In this document: piece by piece, positions 38,114 through 45,913 of the stretch
How the letters are laid out: every line of letters starts with the position of its first letter
Position numbering within the stretch: position 1 is the first letter of the stretch
Assembly (NCBI RefSeq): GCF_900104455.1
Contig: NZ_FNHB01000006.1
Span: 180,537-244,536 of the forward strand
Source: Dendrosporobacter quercicolus
GTDB taxonomy: Bacteria; Bacillota; Negativicutes; DSM-1736; Dendrosporobacteraceae
DNA: 64,000 nt
Direction: 5' to 3'
Program-made: the position numbers and the translations under genes
The notes under the pieces: model-generated
The model's input: only the letters and a program-made list of their open reading frames with translations
What the model was told of the DNA's origin: nothing
Databases searched by the model: none

Positions 38114-39190
38114 ATGATGTCAGAAGTAACGATTGCGAAAACTGGAACTCCGGGTGCTTTGCCTGATGAAAATGTACTTGGCTTTGGCACCCATTTTACC
38201 GATCATATGTTTGAAATGGACTACAATCCGCAGGCAGGCTGGCATAATCCCCGGATTGTGCCTTATCATGACTTTAGTGTAAATCCGGCCAATACCACTT
38301 TGCATTATGGCCAGGGGGTCTTCGAGGGCATGAAAGCTTTCCGGACGAAAGATGATCGCATTGTCCTGTTCCGGCCGCTGGAGCATCTCCGCCGACTAAA
38401 TAGGTCGGCTGATATTTTGTGTATTCCGCAGTTTGATGTCGATGTGGTGCACAATGCCCTGCACAAGCTGATTGCGCTTGACCAAAAGTGGGTGCCGGCC
38501 AAGCAGGGTACCAGCCTTTATATCCGGCCGTTTATCTTTGCCACCGATCCCTACCTGGGGCTTAGAGTGGCCGAAAATTATAAACTGGCGATTATTCTGT
38601 CCCCGGTGGGCGCTTATTACGCCACCGGCTTTACTCCTGTGAAAATCAGAGTGGAAGATAAATATGTCCGGGCTGTGCCGGGGGGACTGGGCGAAGCGAA
38701 AACGCTGGCTAATTATGCCGCAAGCCTCCGGGCTGCGGTTGATGCCAAAAAGGTTGGTTATGCCCAGACGTTGTGGCTGGACGGCGTTGAACGGAAATAT
38801 ATTGAAGAAGTGGGCGCCATGAATATCTTTTTCAAAATTAACGGCGAACTGATTACACCGGCCCTTACCGGCAGTATCCTGAGCGGCATCACCCGCAAAA
38901 GCGTGCTGGAAATTGCCCGCGACTGGGGCTTAAAGGCCACTGAACGCCGGATAACGATTGATGAGGTATACGCCGCTCACAGCCAGGGCCAGCTGGAAGA
39001 GGTCTTTGGTTCGGGAACGGCCGCAGTTATTTCGCCGGTAGGCGAGTTATCGTGGCAGAACAATAAAATCATCATCAACGATAATAAAACCGGCGAATTA
39101 GCGCAAAAATTATATGATTACGTCACTGGTTTGCAATATGGGGCAGTAGCCGATAAGTTCGGCTGGGTCGAAGAGGTTGCCAAAAGCTGA
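38114..39190 (+). CDS. ilvE: Branched-chain amino acid aminotransferase
   Basis: A 358-aa fold-type IV PLP enzyme that makes or degrades Val, Leu and Ile. YGQGVFEGMKAFRTKDDRI, the PLP lysine in GEAKTLANYAASL and EEVGAMNIFF are typical of the long (class II) branch. ATG 38114 has GGGGAG eight bases upstream; ATG 38117 is equally possible. The frame opens at 38027 within the argH terminator, which is unlikely to be used. Confidence 0.93.
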   Translation: MMSEVTIAKTGTPGALPDENVLGFGTHFTDHMFEMDYNPQAGWHNPRIVPYHDFSVNPANTTLHYGQGVFEGMKAFRTKDDRIVLFRPLEHLRRLNRSADILCIPQFDVDVVHNALHKLIALDQKWVPAKQGTSLYIRPFIFATDPYLGLRVAENYKLAIILSPVGAYYATGFTPVKIRVEDKYVRAVPGGLGEAKTLANYAASLRAAVDAKKVGYAQTLWLDGVERKYIEEVGAMNIFFKINGELITPALTGSILSGITRKSVLEIARDWGLKATERRITIDEVYAAHSQGQLEEVFGSGTAAVISPVGELSWQNNKIIINDNKTGELAQKLYDYVTGLQYGAVADKFGWVEEVAKS

Positions 39191-39201
39191 TCAACTGTGA
39201 C

Positions 39202-39250
39202 AAGTTGCCGCTGAGAGGTTTTTCCAACCTTGCAGCGGCAACTTTTTTCA
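39202..39250 (+). terminator. Terminator after ilvE
   Basis: A perfect 12-bp stem (AAGTTGCCGCTG with CAGCGGCAACTT), a longer loop and a run of T. Strong intrinsic terminator, 11 bases after the stop. Confidence 0.9.
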
Positions 39251-39352
39251 TTAAAAATTACATTTTGCTGGACGGGAAGGCGGACAGCATCGGCCGGCGC
39301 AGACAAATCACAGGAGAAAACCATAAAAAAACCATAAAAAGACACAAAAAGG

Positions 39353-39381
39353 TTGACAATGATAAACATTATCATTATACT
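39353..39381 (+). promoter_or_regulatory. Fur-controlled promoter of the iron locus
   Basis: TTGACA (39353-39358), 17 bases, TATACT (39376-39381) form a near-consensus SigA promoter. The spacer is filled by AATGATAAACATTATCATT (39358-39376), a perfect 8-3-8 palindrome that matches the classic 19-bp Fur box. Iron-loaded Fur would block polymerase completely. The genes downstream (substrate-binding fusion, TonB receptor, TonB) fit this control. Confidence 0.92.
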
Positions 39382-39415
39382 TTGGGATAGAATATCATAT
39401 TGAAAGAGAGTCCAG

Positions 39416-39454
39416 AACTCCGTTGCATAGCTATGCACGGAGTTTATTTTTTTT
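39416..39454 (+). terminator. Intrinsic terminator in the leader of the iron locus
   Basis: AACTCCGT-GCATA pairs with TATGCACGGAGTT (13 bp, one bulge) and is followed by TATTTTTTTT. It lies only about 30 bases after the predicted start at ~39388 and before the first gene, so it either attenuates the operon or ends a separate Fur-controlled RNA of about 65 bases. Confidence 0.85.
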
Positions 39455-39503
39455 GCAGGACGTTGTTTGAAGATCTAATTCGAAAAGGGGGAGGAGTTAA
39501 ACC

Positions 39504-40595
39504 ATGATGGCTGGTTATGAGAATGTAAAGGAATTGAAGGGAACGCTGCCGTCAATCCGTTGCAATTATTGCAATCGCCTTCTGTACCGGGGGGTTGTCC
39601 AGGCCATTGAGATCAAATGTCCAAAATGCGCGGCTGTCCAGTCCATTAAAGGCTGCCGGTCGATAAAACCCGGCGGGAACATTGCGGCGGATTCCGTTTG
39701 TCTGCCGAAAAAGGCGGGCGGCAATGCGCCCGTGCGGGTGGTCACCGACGGCGCCGGCCGGGTGGTGGCTATACCGGAGCGTCCGCAGCGGGTGATTGCC
39801 CTGAATGCGTCTAATATCAGCCTCTATTATGCCGCCGGGGGACATGTGGTCGGCCGGGTAGCCACGAACATGCTGGATCCTGACATTGCTGAACAAGTCT
39901 GCAATATTCCCACAGTCGGTTTTCCTTTCTGCCCGGATAGAGAAAAAATCATTGATATGAGGCCTGATTTAGTGCTGGGGATCCATGCGCCGATGCACCA
40001 TTCGCTGGTTATTTCCCTGGAGAAAGCCGGTATTGCTGTGCTGCTGCAGGTTCTGGAACGCTATGACGATGTATTAAAGACCTTTAGGCTGTATGGCGAA
40101 TTGAGCGGCAATCCGGAACAAGCTGGTCGGGAAATTGAAAGCATTGAGGAGAAACGGCGCGGGCTTGTACGGCGGCATTGGCGGAGCTCCTCACCGAAAG
40201 TACTGATTTTGTGGGAAGCCGACGAACGGCTTTATACGGCTTGTTCCAATAGTTTTATCGGTGATTTGGTCAAACGTCTGGGCGGCGTCAATGTAGCCGA
40301 TATGGCGGCGCCCATTGAAGACCTGGCAAACTATACCCCGTTTCGATTGGCGGCGGTTGAGGATTTCCAGCCGGATCTCGTTCTGGTCATCCGGCACCGG
40401 TTGGAGTTCGTTACCTCAATTTTAAGCGGCGACAAACCGGTATCCGAGAGTGCCGTCCTGCGGCAGCTGGAAGAGATGTGTTCCGGCAGGGTGTATATAT
40501 TGCCGTACCGTTTATTTGCCGTCAATCCGGGACCACAGCTAGGAGAAGCGCTGGCAGTGCTGGACGGACTGCTTTACGGAACCGGCGGAATGTGA
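39504..40595 (+). CDS. Com-like zinc finger fused to an iron/siderophore-type substrate-binding domain
   Basis: A 363-aa protein with two parts. Residues 18-51 form a four-cysteine finger (C20, C23, C39, C42; IRCNYCNRLLYRG then IEIKCPKC) that resembles phage Mu Com, an RNA-binding translational activator. From about residue 85 it is a periplasmic-binding-protein fold of the BtuF/FecB type (RPQRVIALNASNISLYYAAG, MRPDLVLGI, TYTPFRL-like NYTPFRLAAVE). There is no signal peptide or lipobox, so it should be cytosolic, unlike transporter binding proteins. Start ATG 39504 after GGGGGAGGAG. It is first in a Fur-controlled operon with a TonB receptor. Confidence 0.8.
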   Translation: MMAGYENVKELKGTLPSIRCNYCNRLLYRGVVQAIEIKCPKCAAVQSIKGCRSIKPGGNIAADSVCLPKKAGGNAPVRVVTDGAGRVVAIPERPQRVIALNASNISLYYAAGGHVVGRVATNMLDPDIAEQVCNIPTVGFPFCPDREKIIDMRPDLVLGIHAPMHHSLVISLEKAGIAVLLQVLERYDDVLKTFRLYGELSGNPEQAGREIESIEEKRRGLVRRHWRSSSPKVLILWEADERLYTACSNSFIGDLVKRLGGVNVADMAAPIEDLANYTPFRLAAVEDFQPDLVLVIRHRLEFVTSILSGDKPVSESAVLRQLEEMCSGRVYILPYRLFAVNPGPQLGEALAVLDGLLYGTGGM

Positions 40596-40742
40596 GGGCA
40601 GAGTGTGCGGGCGGTGTACTCGGCCTGGTGCTGGAGCCGCTTTTCCGGGAAACTTGCTGATGGAGGTGAATTACGGCAGTACATAAGAACGCATGACCAC
40701 AATTTTATTTTGCTAAGTATTGAGCATTTCAGGAGGTAAGCA

Positions 40743-42857
40743 ATGTATAAGAAAACTTATCCCGGCATGTTGCGGCTGCTGGTTGTATCCTTAATTACAG
40801 GCATGGGAGCATCAGCGGCGGCTGCTGATATTCGTCTGCAGGACTCTCATATCCAGCCGGATTATGTAGAGGTGGAACGTTTAAAGTCTACCAAGGAAGT
40901 TATCGTGATAACCAAGGAGACGATTACCGGCAAAGGATATAAGAACATGGGCGAGATACTGAACGACGTTCCCGGCATCTCCGTCGGGTTAACCGGCTGG
41001 GGCGACATCGATATTCGGGGGCAGGGCTCGGAACAAGCGCAGCGCAATATTCAGGTGATGTTGGACGGCGCGCCGATTACAACGTTGACCAGCCATCCGT
41101 TTATGAACGATTACAACTATATCCCGGTGGATAATATCGAAAAGATTGAAATTATTCCCGGCGGCGGTTCCGTGATGTATGGTTCCGGGGCTGCCGGAGG
41201 CATCATCAATATTACAACCAATCTGAAACGGTTAAACAAGACTGAAAACTCAGCGAGCTTTATGTGGGGGCAAAATGAAAAGAATGGCGCGTTGAATTTG
41301 GGCGACAAAGTCAACGAGAAATTAAGCTATCAATTGTCGTATACAAAATCGGACAAGGATTTGTATTTCGTTGACACCTACCGTAACAGCGAATACTGGG
41401 CCGGGGCGCTGGCTTATCAGATTGATCCGGCGCAGCGACTGTCTTTCCGCTACAGTCACGTACAGGATGAAGGCCAGTTTATCGCCAGCCTGCAAAAAAG
41501 AAACTTTGACAAGTATGGCAAGGATTATGTACCGTCAGGCAAGTGGATAACTGTGGGAATAGAAAATGGCGAAAAGGTCAGACGGTGGGTTTCGGGTTAT
41601 TTAGACGCCGAGCGGGAAATGGACATGTACAGTTTGAATTATGCCAGAAATTTCTCCCGGGATACCCGTTTGTCAGCTGATGTATTCTATAATGACGGCT
41701 ATTTTAAGAATAACAGCCAGGGTGATAAAACCATGGATCACTCTACCCGGGGCGTAAAATTAAAACTGGATCATGCTTATGGTCCGGACAGGCAGCATTC
41801 TGTCTTATTCGGCCTGGATTATTACACGCAAGAAGCCGAGCTTGCCTATGACGATTATACCGGCGGTTATGGGGGAAAGCCGCTGACCATACATCCATTG
41901 CACTTTTTTTATGATAAAAAAGTCCGGGCTTTCTATACCTCCAATAAACTAACCTACGGAAAATGGTCTTTTGTACAGGGAGTACGCCGTGAATTTACCG
42001 ACTGGGGGTATGATAAAGAAGCCGCCAGCAGTTCCGGCCAGGACACGCGCAAAACCAAAGACGCAGCGGTTGAGCTGGCCGCTGCTTATCAATATAACGA
42101 TATTGGCAGTGTATACGCCCGTTATGAAAAAGGGTTTACGCATCCTGACGGTATTCAAATGGCGGACGATTTTGGCGACGAGATAAAGCCATCCAGTGTT
42201 ACTGATGAAAAATTCGACCTATATGAAATCGGGCTGCGTGATAAAATCGGTATTTCCACGGTCAATCTCGCCGTGTTCTATTCCGAAACGGACAACCAAA
42301 TTGACCGCTTTTTGCATTTGCCGCCAGGAGGCGGTCTCATCCGCCGGTCGCTGAACCTGTATGATACCAAACGGCATGGCGCTGATTTGAGTATTCGCCA
42401 GAAGGTCAATAAGTGGACGTTTACGGAAGGCTATTCTTATTTGAAAGGTAAAAGCGATTACAATGAATTCGGCCGTCAATTTATGAATGAAGCCCAGAAG
42501 AACCTGACCAACTGGACCAGGCAGTCCCTTAAAGCCGTTCCCAAACACAAATTTGTGCTGAAGGCGCAATACGACCCCAATGAGAAAGTGAGTTTGGCGG
42601 CGCAGTACAAATATGTGGGCAGGTATAATAATTTTACTGAGGATGAAAATGCAGCAGGCAATCAGATCGGATCTCATAAAATTGTGGATTTTGACGTGAC
42701 CTATAAGATTACGCCACAAGTTACGCTTTATACCGGGGTCAAGAACGCATTTAATGAAAAATACGCGTCATATCTTACCGAGAATTCAGGCGGCTATTAC
42801 AGCTTGCTGCCTGGCGACGAACGGATGTATTATGTAATGACTTCGTACAAATTTTAA
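40743..42857 (+). CDS. TonB-dependent outer-membrane receptor
   Basis: A 704-aa receptor for iron-siderophore or haem-like ligands. Signal peptide at residues 1-28 (ending ASAAAADI). Plug domain about 50-165 (VIVITKETITGKGYKNMGEI, NDVPGISV, DIDIRGQG, IEIIPGGGSVMYGSGAAGGI), then a 22-strand barrel with TonB-dependent C-terminus ending YKF. The conserved NAFNEKYASY-like motif is near the end. ATG 40743 follows AGGAGG. TonB is 57 bases downstream. The ligand is not predictable. Confidence 0.93.
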   Translation: MYKKTYPGMLRLLVVSLITGMGASAAAADIRLQDSHIQPDYVEVERLKSTKEVIVITKETITGKGYKNMGEILNDVPGISVGLTGWGDIDIRGQGSEQAQRNIQVMLDGAPITTLTSHPFMNDYNYIPVDNIEKIEIIPGGGSVMYGSGAAGGIINITTNLKRLNKTENSASFMWGQNEKNGALNLGDKVNEKLSYQLSYTKSDKDLYFVDTYRNSEYWAGALAYQIDPAQRLSFRYSHVQDEGQFIASLQKRNFDKYGKDYVPSGKWITVGIENGEKVRRWVSGYLDAEREMDMYSLNYARNFSRDTRLSADVFYNDGYFKNNSQGDKTMDHSTRGVKLKLDHAYGPDRQHSVLFGLDYYTQEAELAYDDYTGGYGGKPLTIHPLHFFYDKKVRAFYTSNKLTYGKWSFVQGVRREFTDWGYDKEAASSSGQDTRKTKDAAVELAAAYQYNDIGSVYARYEKGFTHPDGIQMADDFGDEIKPSSVTDEKFDLYEIGLRDKIGISTVNLAVFYSETDNQIDRFLHLPPGGGLIRRSLNLYDTKRHGADLSIRQKVNKWTFTEGYSYLKGKSDYNEFGRQFMNEAQKNLTNWTRQSLKAVPKHKFVLKAQYDPNEKVSLAAQYKYVGRYNNFTEDENAAGNQIGSHKIVDFDVTYKITPQVTLYTGVKNAFNEKYASYLTENSGGYYSLLPGDERMYYVMTSYKF

Positions 42858-42914
42858 CAGGCGCCTTCCTTGTTGGTCAGAAATACCGTATTATTTTTAG
42901 TGAGTTGGTGAAGG

Positions 42915-43661
42915 ATGGGGAATTTTCAGGTTTCTTTTTTGAGTTCTTTGTTCATACATTGCCTGGTTTTTTTGCTGGTGGGATTTTTTGCAATACGGAC
43001 CCCGGAGTATTCTCAGTTGGTCCTTACCAGTGTTGAACTGGTGCGGGACGAACAACAGACGGCAGCCGGAAGCGGCGCTTGGGCGGCGGGAAACGTAATG
43101 GCGCAAGCGCATAAACACAGCGGGCCGGCAAAGGCGATAGAACAACCGATGCCTGCCCGGGAAAACCAACGAACCAATAGGAGCGGCCCGGCTCCGGTGC
43201 CAGTGGCTTCTACCCAAATCGAACCTGCCCAGGCAGCTTCCTTAGACGGGGCGGGGACAAAAGCGGAAAATGGTCTGTCAGGCAAATCCGGCCAAAGCGG
43301 GAGCAGCGAAGGCGGAGAATCGCCTTTTGCCGGCGGAAATTTCAGCCGCAATGCGGATGGCAGCTATACGGCGTTAAACGCCAATGGCATTCATTACACA
43401 ATACTGAGACAAATTGAGCCGGTTTATCCGGCGGAAGCACGCTCTGTCAGCTATGGCAAAACTGTAGTGGTGAGCGCCCGGTTTGTCGTAGGACTGGACG
43501 GAGAGGTTGAAGCGATAGAAATTATCAACAATACGCCTGATTTAGGCTTCAAGGAAGCTACGAGAGAGGCTTTAAGGCAATGGCGGTTTGCCCCTATTTA
43601 TTTGTATGGAGCCAATATCAAATGTACCTTTATCAAGGATTTCTATTTCAGTCCTAAATGA
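42915..43661 (+). CDS. tonB: TonB energy transducer protein
   Basis: A 248-aa inner-membrane protein that passes energy to the receptor upstream. One N-terminal membrane helix (residues 7-27), a linker of about 110 residues, and a TonB C-terminal domain (EPVYPAEARSVSYGKTVVVS, FVVGLDGEVEAIEI, ATREALRQWRFAPIY). The linker is rich in Ala/Gly/Ser rather than the usual Pro-Lys repeats. ExbB/ExbD are not in the window. Confidence 0.88.
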   Translation: MGNFQVSFLSSLFIHCLVFLLVGFFAIRTPEYSQLVLTSVELVRDEQQTAAGSGAWAAGNVMAQAHKHSGPAKAIEQPMPARENQRTNRSGPAPVPVASTQIEPAQAASLDGAGTKAENGLSGKSGQSGSSEGGESPFAGGNFSRNADGSYTALNANGIHYTILRQIEPVYPAEARSVSYGKTVVVSARFVVGLDGEVEAIEIINNTPDLGFKEATREALRQWRFAPIYLYGANIKCTFIKDFYFSPK

Positions 43662-43756
43662 GATTCAGGCCCTGGACGCACCGGCAGCTCATCACGCGAT
43701 AACCAGGCACGCGGTTTTGTTTAGTTCGTCCTGCGTAAATTTATAGCAGCTTTAAC

Positions 43757-43792
43757 ACCAAGACAGGTTCCCCGGAACCTGTCTTTTGGTAT
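43757..43792 (+). terminator. Terminator of the iron operon
   Basis: A perfect 12-bp stem (AAGACAGGTTCC with GGAACCTGTCTT), extended by ACCA/TGGT, with a 2-base loop, 96 bases after tonB. It ends the Fur-controlled operon. Confidence 0.8.
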
Positions 43793-44155
43793 TAGTAAAA
43801 GAAGCTGCCTTAATTATATTTATTGCGTCTGCCCTTTCTGTATATACTAGTACCGTGCGTCATCCAACATTTGGCTTAGCCTGCGGTCTTTTTTCTGCCC
43901 TGCTTCGTTGGCCGTAACGGGCAACAAGGGTTTCTGCCTTGGCGGCGCTCGGTGCAAAACCGTATTTTCTTTATCGTCGCCTTCTCATTCCTCCGCATTG
44001 TCTTAGGAAAATTCGTCTCGTCATTCACTTGCAGTTGCAAGATTGGCGCAGTACTAGGACTTAAGACTTAGTTATAAAAATTTGCAAAAAACATAAAGGT
44101 TTTTCCTAATATTGGGGAGAATAAAATAATGAAGACTAGTTGAGGAGTTTTTTTA
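43793..44155. other. Gene-poor 360-bp region with a possible dispersed element
   Basis: Ends of the central part carry inverted ACTAGTAC (43848-43855) and GTACTAGG (44053-44060 region). On the minus strand a 50-codon frame (44028 to 43876) encodes a very basic peptide starting MNDETNFPKTMRRNEKATIK, with no ribosome binding site. The pattern suggests a mobile or structured element more than a gene. A short promoter-like TATACT lies at its left edge. cdaA follows. Confidence 0.4.
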
Positions 44156-44971
44156 ATGCAGGCACAGATTCGAGGAATAATTTCAACCATCAATTTATTG
44201 GATTTTGCCGATATCGTGATTGTCGCTCTGGTGTTATACAAGCTATATTTTATGATTAAGGATACCAGGGCTTTGGCGCTCTTGAAAGGGCTTATCGTTT
44301 TATTGGTCATCACCGGGGTCAGTAAATGGCTGGGACTTAATGTCATTTACTGGCTGATGCAGAAGGCCATGACGGTAGTGCTGGTTGCCTTGCCGGTGGT
44401 TTTCCAGCCTGAACTGCGGCGAGCTTTGGAACATCTGGGGCGAGGCACCCTGTTTGGGAAAAGTGTGTTTTTAAATCAGGAGGAAACGGAATCCCTGTTA
44501 ACCAACATAGCCACAGCAGCGGCGGCGCTGGCTAAAAATAAAATCGGCGCTCTGATTGTGCTGGAACGTGAAACCGGTCTGAACGATTACAGTGATTCGG
44601 GCATTCAGATTGACGGCCTGGTATCCTCGCAGTTTCTCATCAACATGTTTATTCCCAATACTCCCCTGCATGACGGCGCTGCCATTATCCGGGGCAACAG
44701 GGTATTGGCGGCGGGCTGTTTGCTGCCGCTTACCGATGACCGCAATTTAAATAAAGAGCTGGGAACCAGGCATCGCGCCGCCATTGGCCTGACGGAACAA
44801 ACCGATGCTATAGTGGTGGTGGTGAGTGAAGAGACCGGAATCATATCGGTCGCCCGGAGCGGCAGGCTGGTCCGGTATCTGGATACCGATGAACTGATTC
44901 AAACTTTACGGCCGTTGTTTACCAACAGGCCCTCGCCGTTAAGTGACTTTTTTAAGTGGAGGAAGTCGTAA
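44156..44971 (+). CDS. cdaA: Diadenylate cyclase CdaA
   Basis: CdaA (271 aa) makes cyclic di-AMP from two ATP at the inner membrane. Three N-terminal membrane helices (about 17-90) precede the DAC domain with DGA at 173-175 (LHDGAAIIRG) and RHR at 205-207 (GTRHRAAIG). It overlaps the following cdaR leader and is the first of cdaA-cdaR-(oxidoreductase)-glmM. Confidence 0.96.
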   Translation: MQAQIRGIISTINLLDFADIVIVALVLYKLYFMIKDTRALALLKGLIVLLVITGVSKWLGLNVIYWLMQKAMTVVLVALPVVFQPELRRALEHLGRGTLFGKSVFLNQEETESLLTNIATAAAALAKNKIGALIVLERETGLNDYSDSGIQIDGLVSSQFLINMFIPNTPLHDGAAIIRGNRVLAAGCLLPLTDDRNLNKELGTRHRAAIGLTEQTDAIVVVVSEETGIISVARSGRLVRYLDTDELIQTLRPLFTNRPSPLSDFFKWRKS

Positions 44972-44975
44972 TACT

Positions 44976-45902
44976 ATGGATAATTTCCCGCGCAAAAATC
45001 TTACTGCCAAGGTGCTGGCGATTGTCTTTGCCGTAACTTTATGGGTGTATGTAATGAATGAACAAAACCCGCCCATTGATGCCAATTTTCAGATTCCACT
45101 GGAAGTAAGGAATGCCGCTGACGGCTATGTGGTGCAGGAAGTGGCCGAAACTGTCCGGATCAAAGTACGGGGACCGCGCAGCGTAATTGCCGGTTCGACC
45201 GTCCAGGACGTCAAGTCTTATCTCGATCTGGGCGGAGTCGCTGAAGGCCGCCAGACGGTAAAAGTTCATGCGGTTGCGCCCAATGGCCTGGATGTACTGG
45301 AGATATTTCCGGATAAAGTGACGTTGTATATTGATAAAATTGTTTCCCGGCAAATTCCAATTGAACTGGCATTTTCCGGCACTTCGGCCGATGGGGCCAA
45401 TGTCGGCAAAGCCTTTCCCGCGATCAGTCAGGTGACCATCGAAGGACCGCGAACCATCACCGATACCGTTGCGCGGATTGTCGCCACCATTGACTTAACG
45501 GGGAAATCCGGTGATTTCAGCGCGGAGATAGAGGTAACGCCGCTAGACCGGGCCGGAAAAACCGTTGAAGGCGTCACCATTAAGCCGGCGAAGGTGGGAA
45601 TAACCACTTCCCTGCTGAATGGACCGAACCGGAAGCTGGTTGATATCAGGACGCTGGTGACTGGTGAACTGCCGGCTGGTACGGCGTTGAAAAGCATTAT
45701 TACCGAGCCGGATCAAATTGAGATCTATGGTGAGCCTAAAACGCTGGAGCAGCTGGAATTTGTCTATACCGAGCCTATCAGCCTGGACGGGTTTAGCAAA
45801 GACGGAAAAAAGGATGTAAAATTACAGCTGCAGCCAGGCATTACGGCCGCGCAGAACACGGTAACCGCGCATATCAGCGTGGAAAACAAACCACAGGAAT
45901 AG
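44976..45902 (+). CDS. cdaR: CdaA regulatory protein, YbbR-type
   Basis: A 308-aa protein with one N-terminal helix (LTAKVLAIVFAVTLWVYVMN) and repeated YbbR domains exposed outside the membrane (e.g. VRGPRSVIAGSTVQDVKSYL, VTIEGPRTI, IEIYGEPKTL). YbbR/CdaR binds and modulates CdaA in Firmicutes. ATG 44976 follows GGAGG that lies in the end of cdaA; a frame start at 44943 is inside cdaA. Confidence 0.92.
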   Translation: MDNFPRKNLTAKVLAIVFAVTLWVYVMNEQNPPIDANFQIPLEVRNAADGYVVQEVAETVRIKVRGPRSVIAGSTVQDVKSYLDLGGVAEGRQTVKVHAVAPNGLDVLEIFPDKVTLYIDKIVSRQIPIELAFSGTSADGANVGKAFPAISQVTIEGPRTITDTVARIVATIDLTGKSGDFSAEIEVTPLDRAGKTVEGVTIKPAKVGITTSLLNGPNRKLVDIRTLVTGELPAGTALKSIITEPDQIEIYGEPKTLEQLEFVYTEPISLDGFSKDGKKDVKLQLQPGITAAQNTVTAHISVENKPQE

Positions 45903-45913
45903 GAGAGAACTGT

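Noticed and set aside
39455..39503. Second terminator or riboswitch just before the Com-finger gene
   Set aside because: Only a ribosome binding site (GGGGGAGGAG) and no stable stem were found in this stretch.
40592..40660. 22-codon frame overlapping the end of the Com-finger gene
   Set aside because: Starts in an ATGTGA overlap, but it has no ribosome binding site of its own and matches no known peptide; probably chance.
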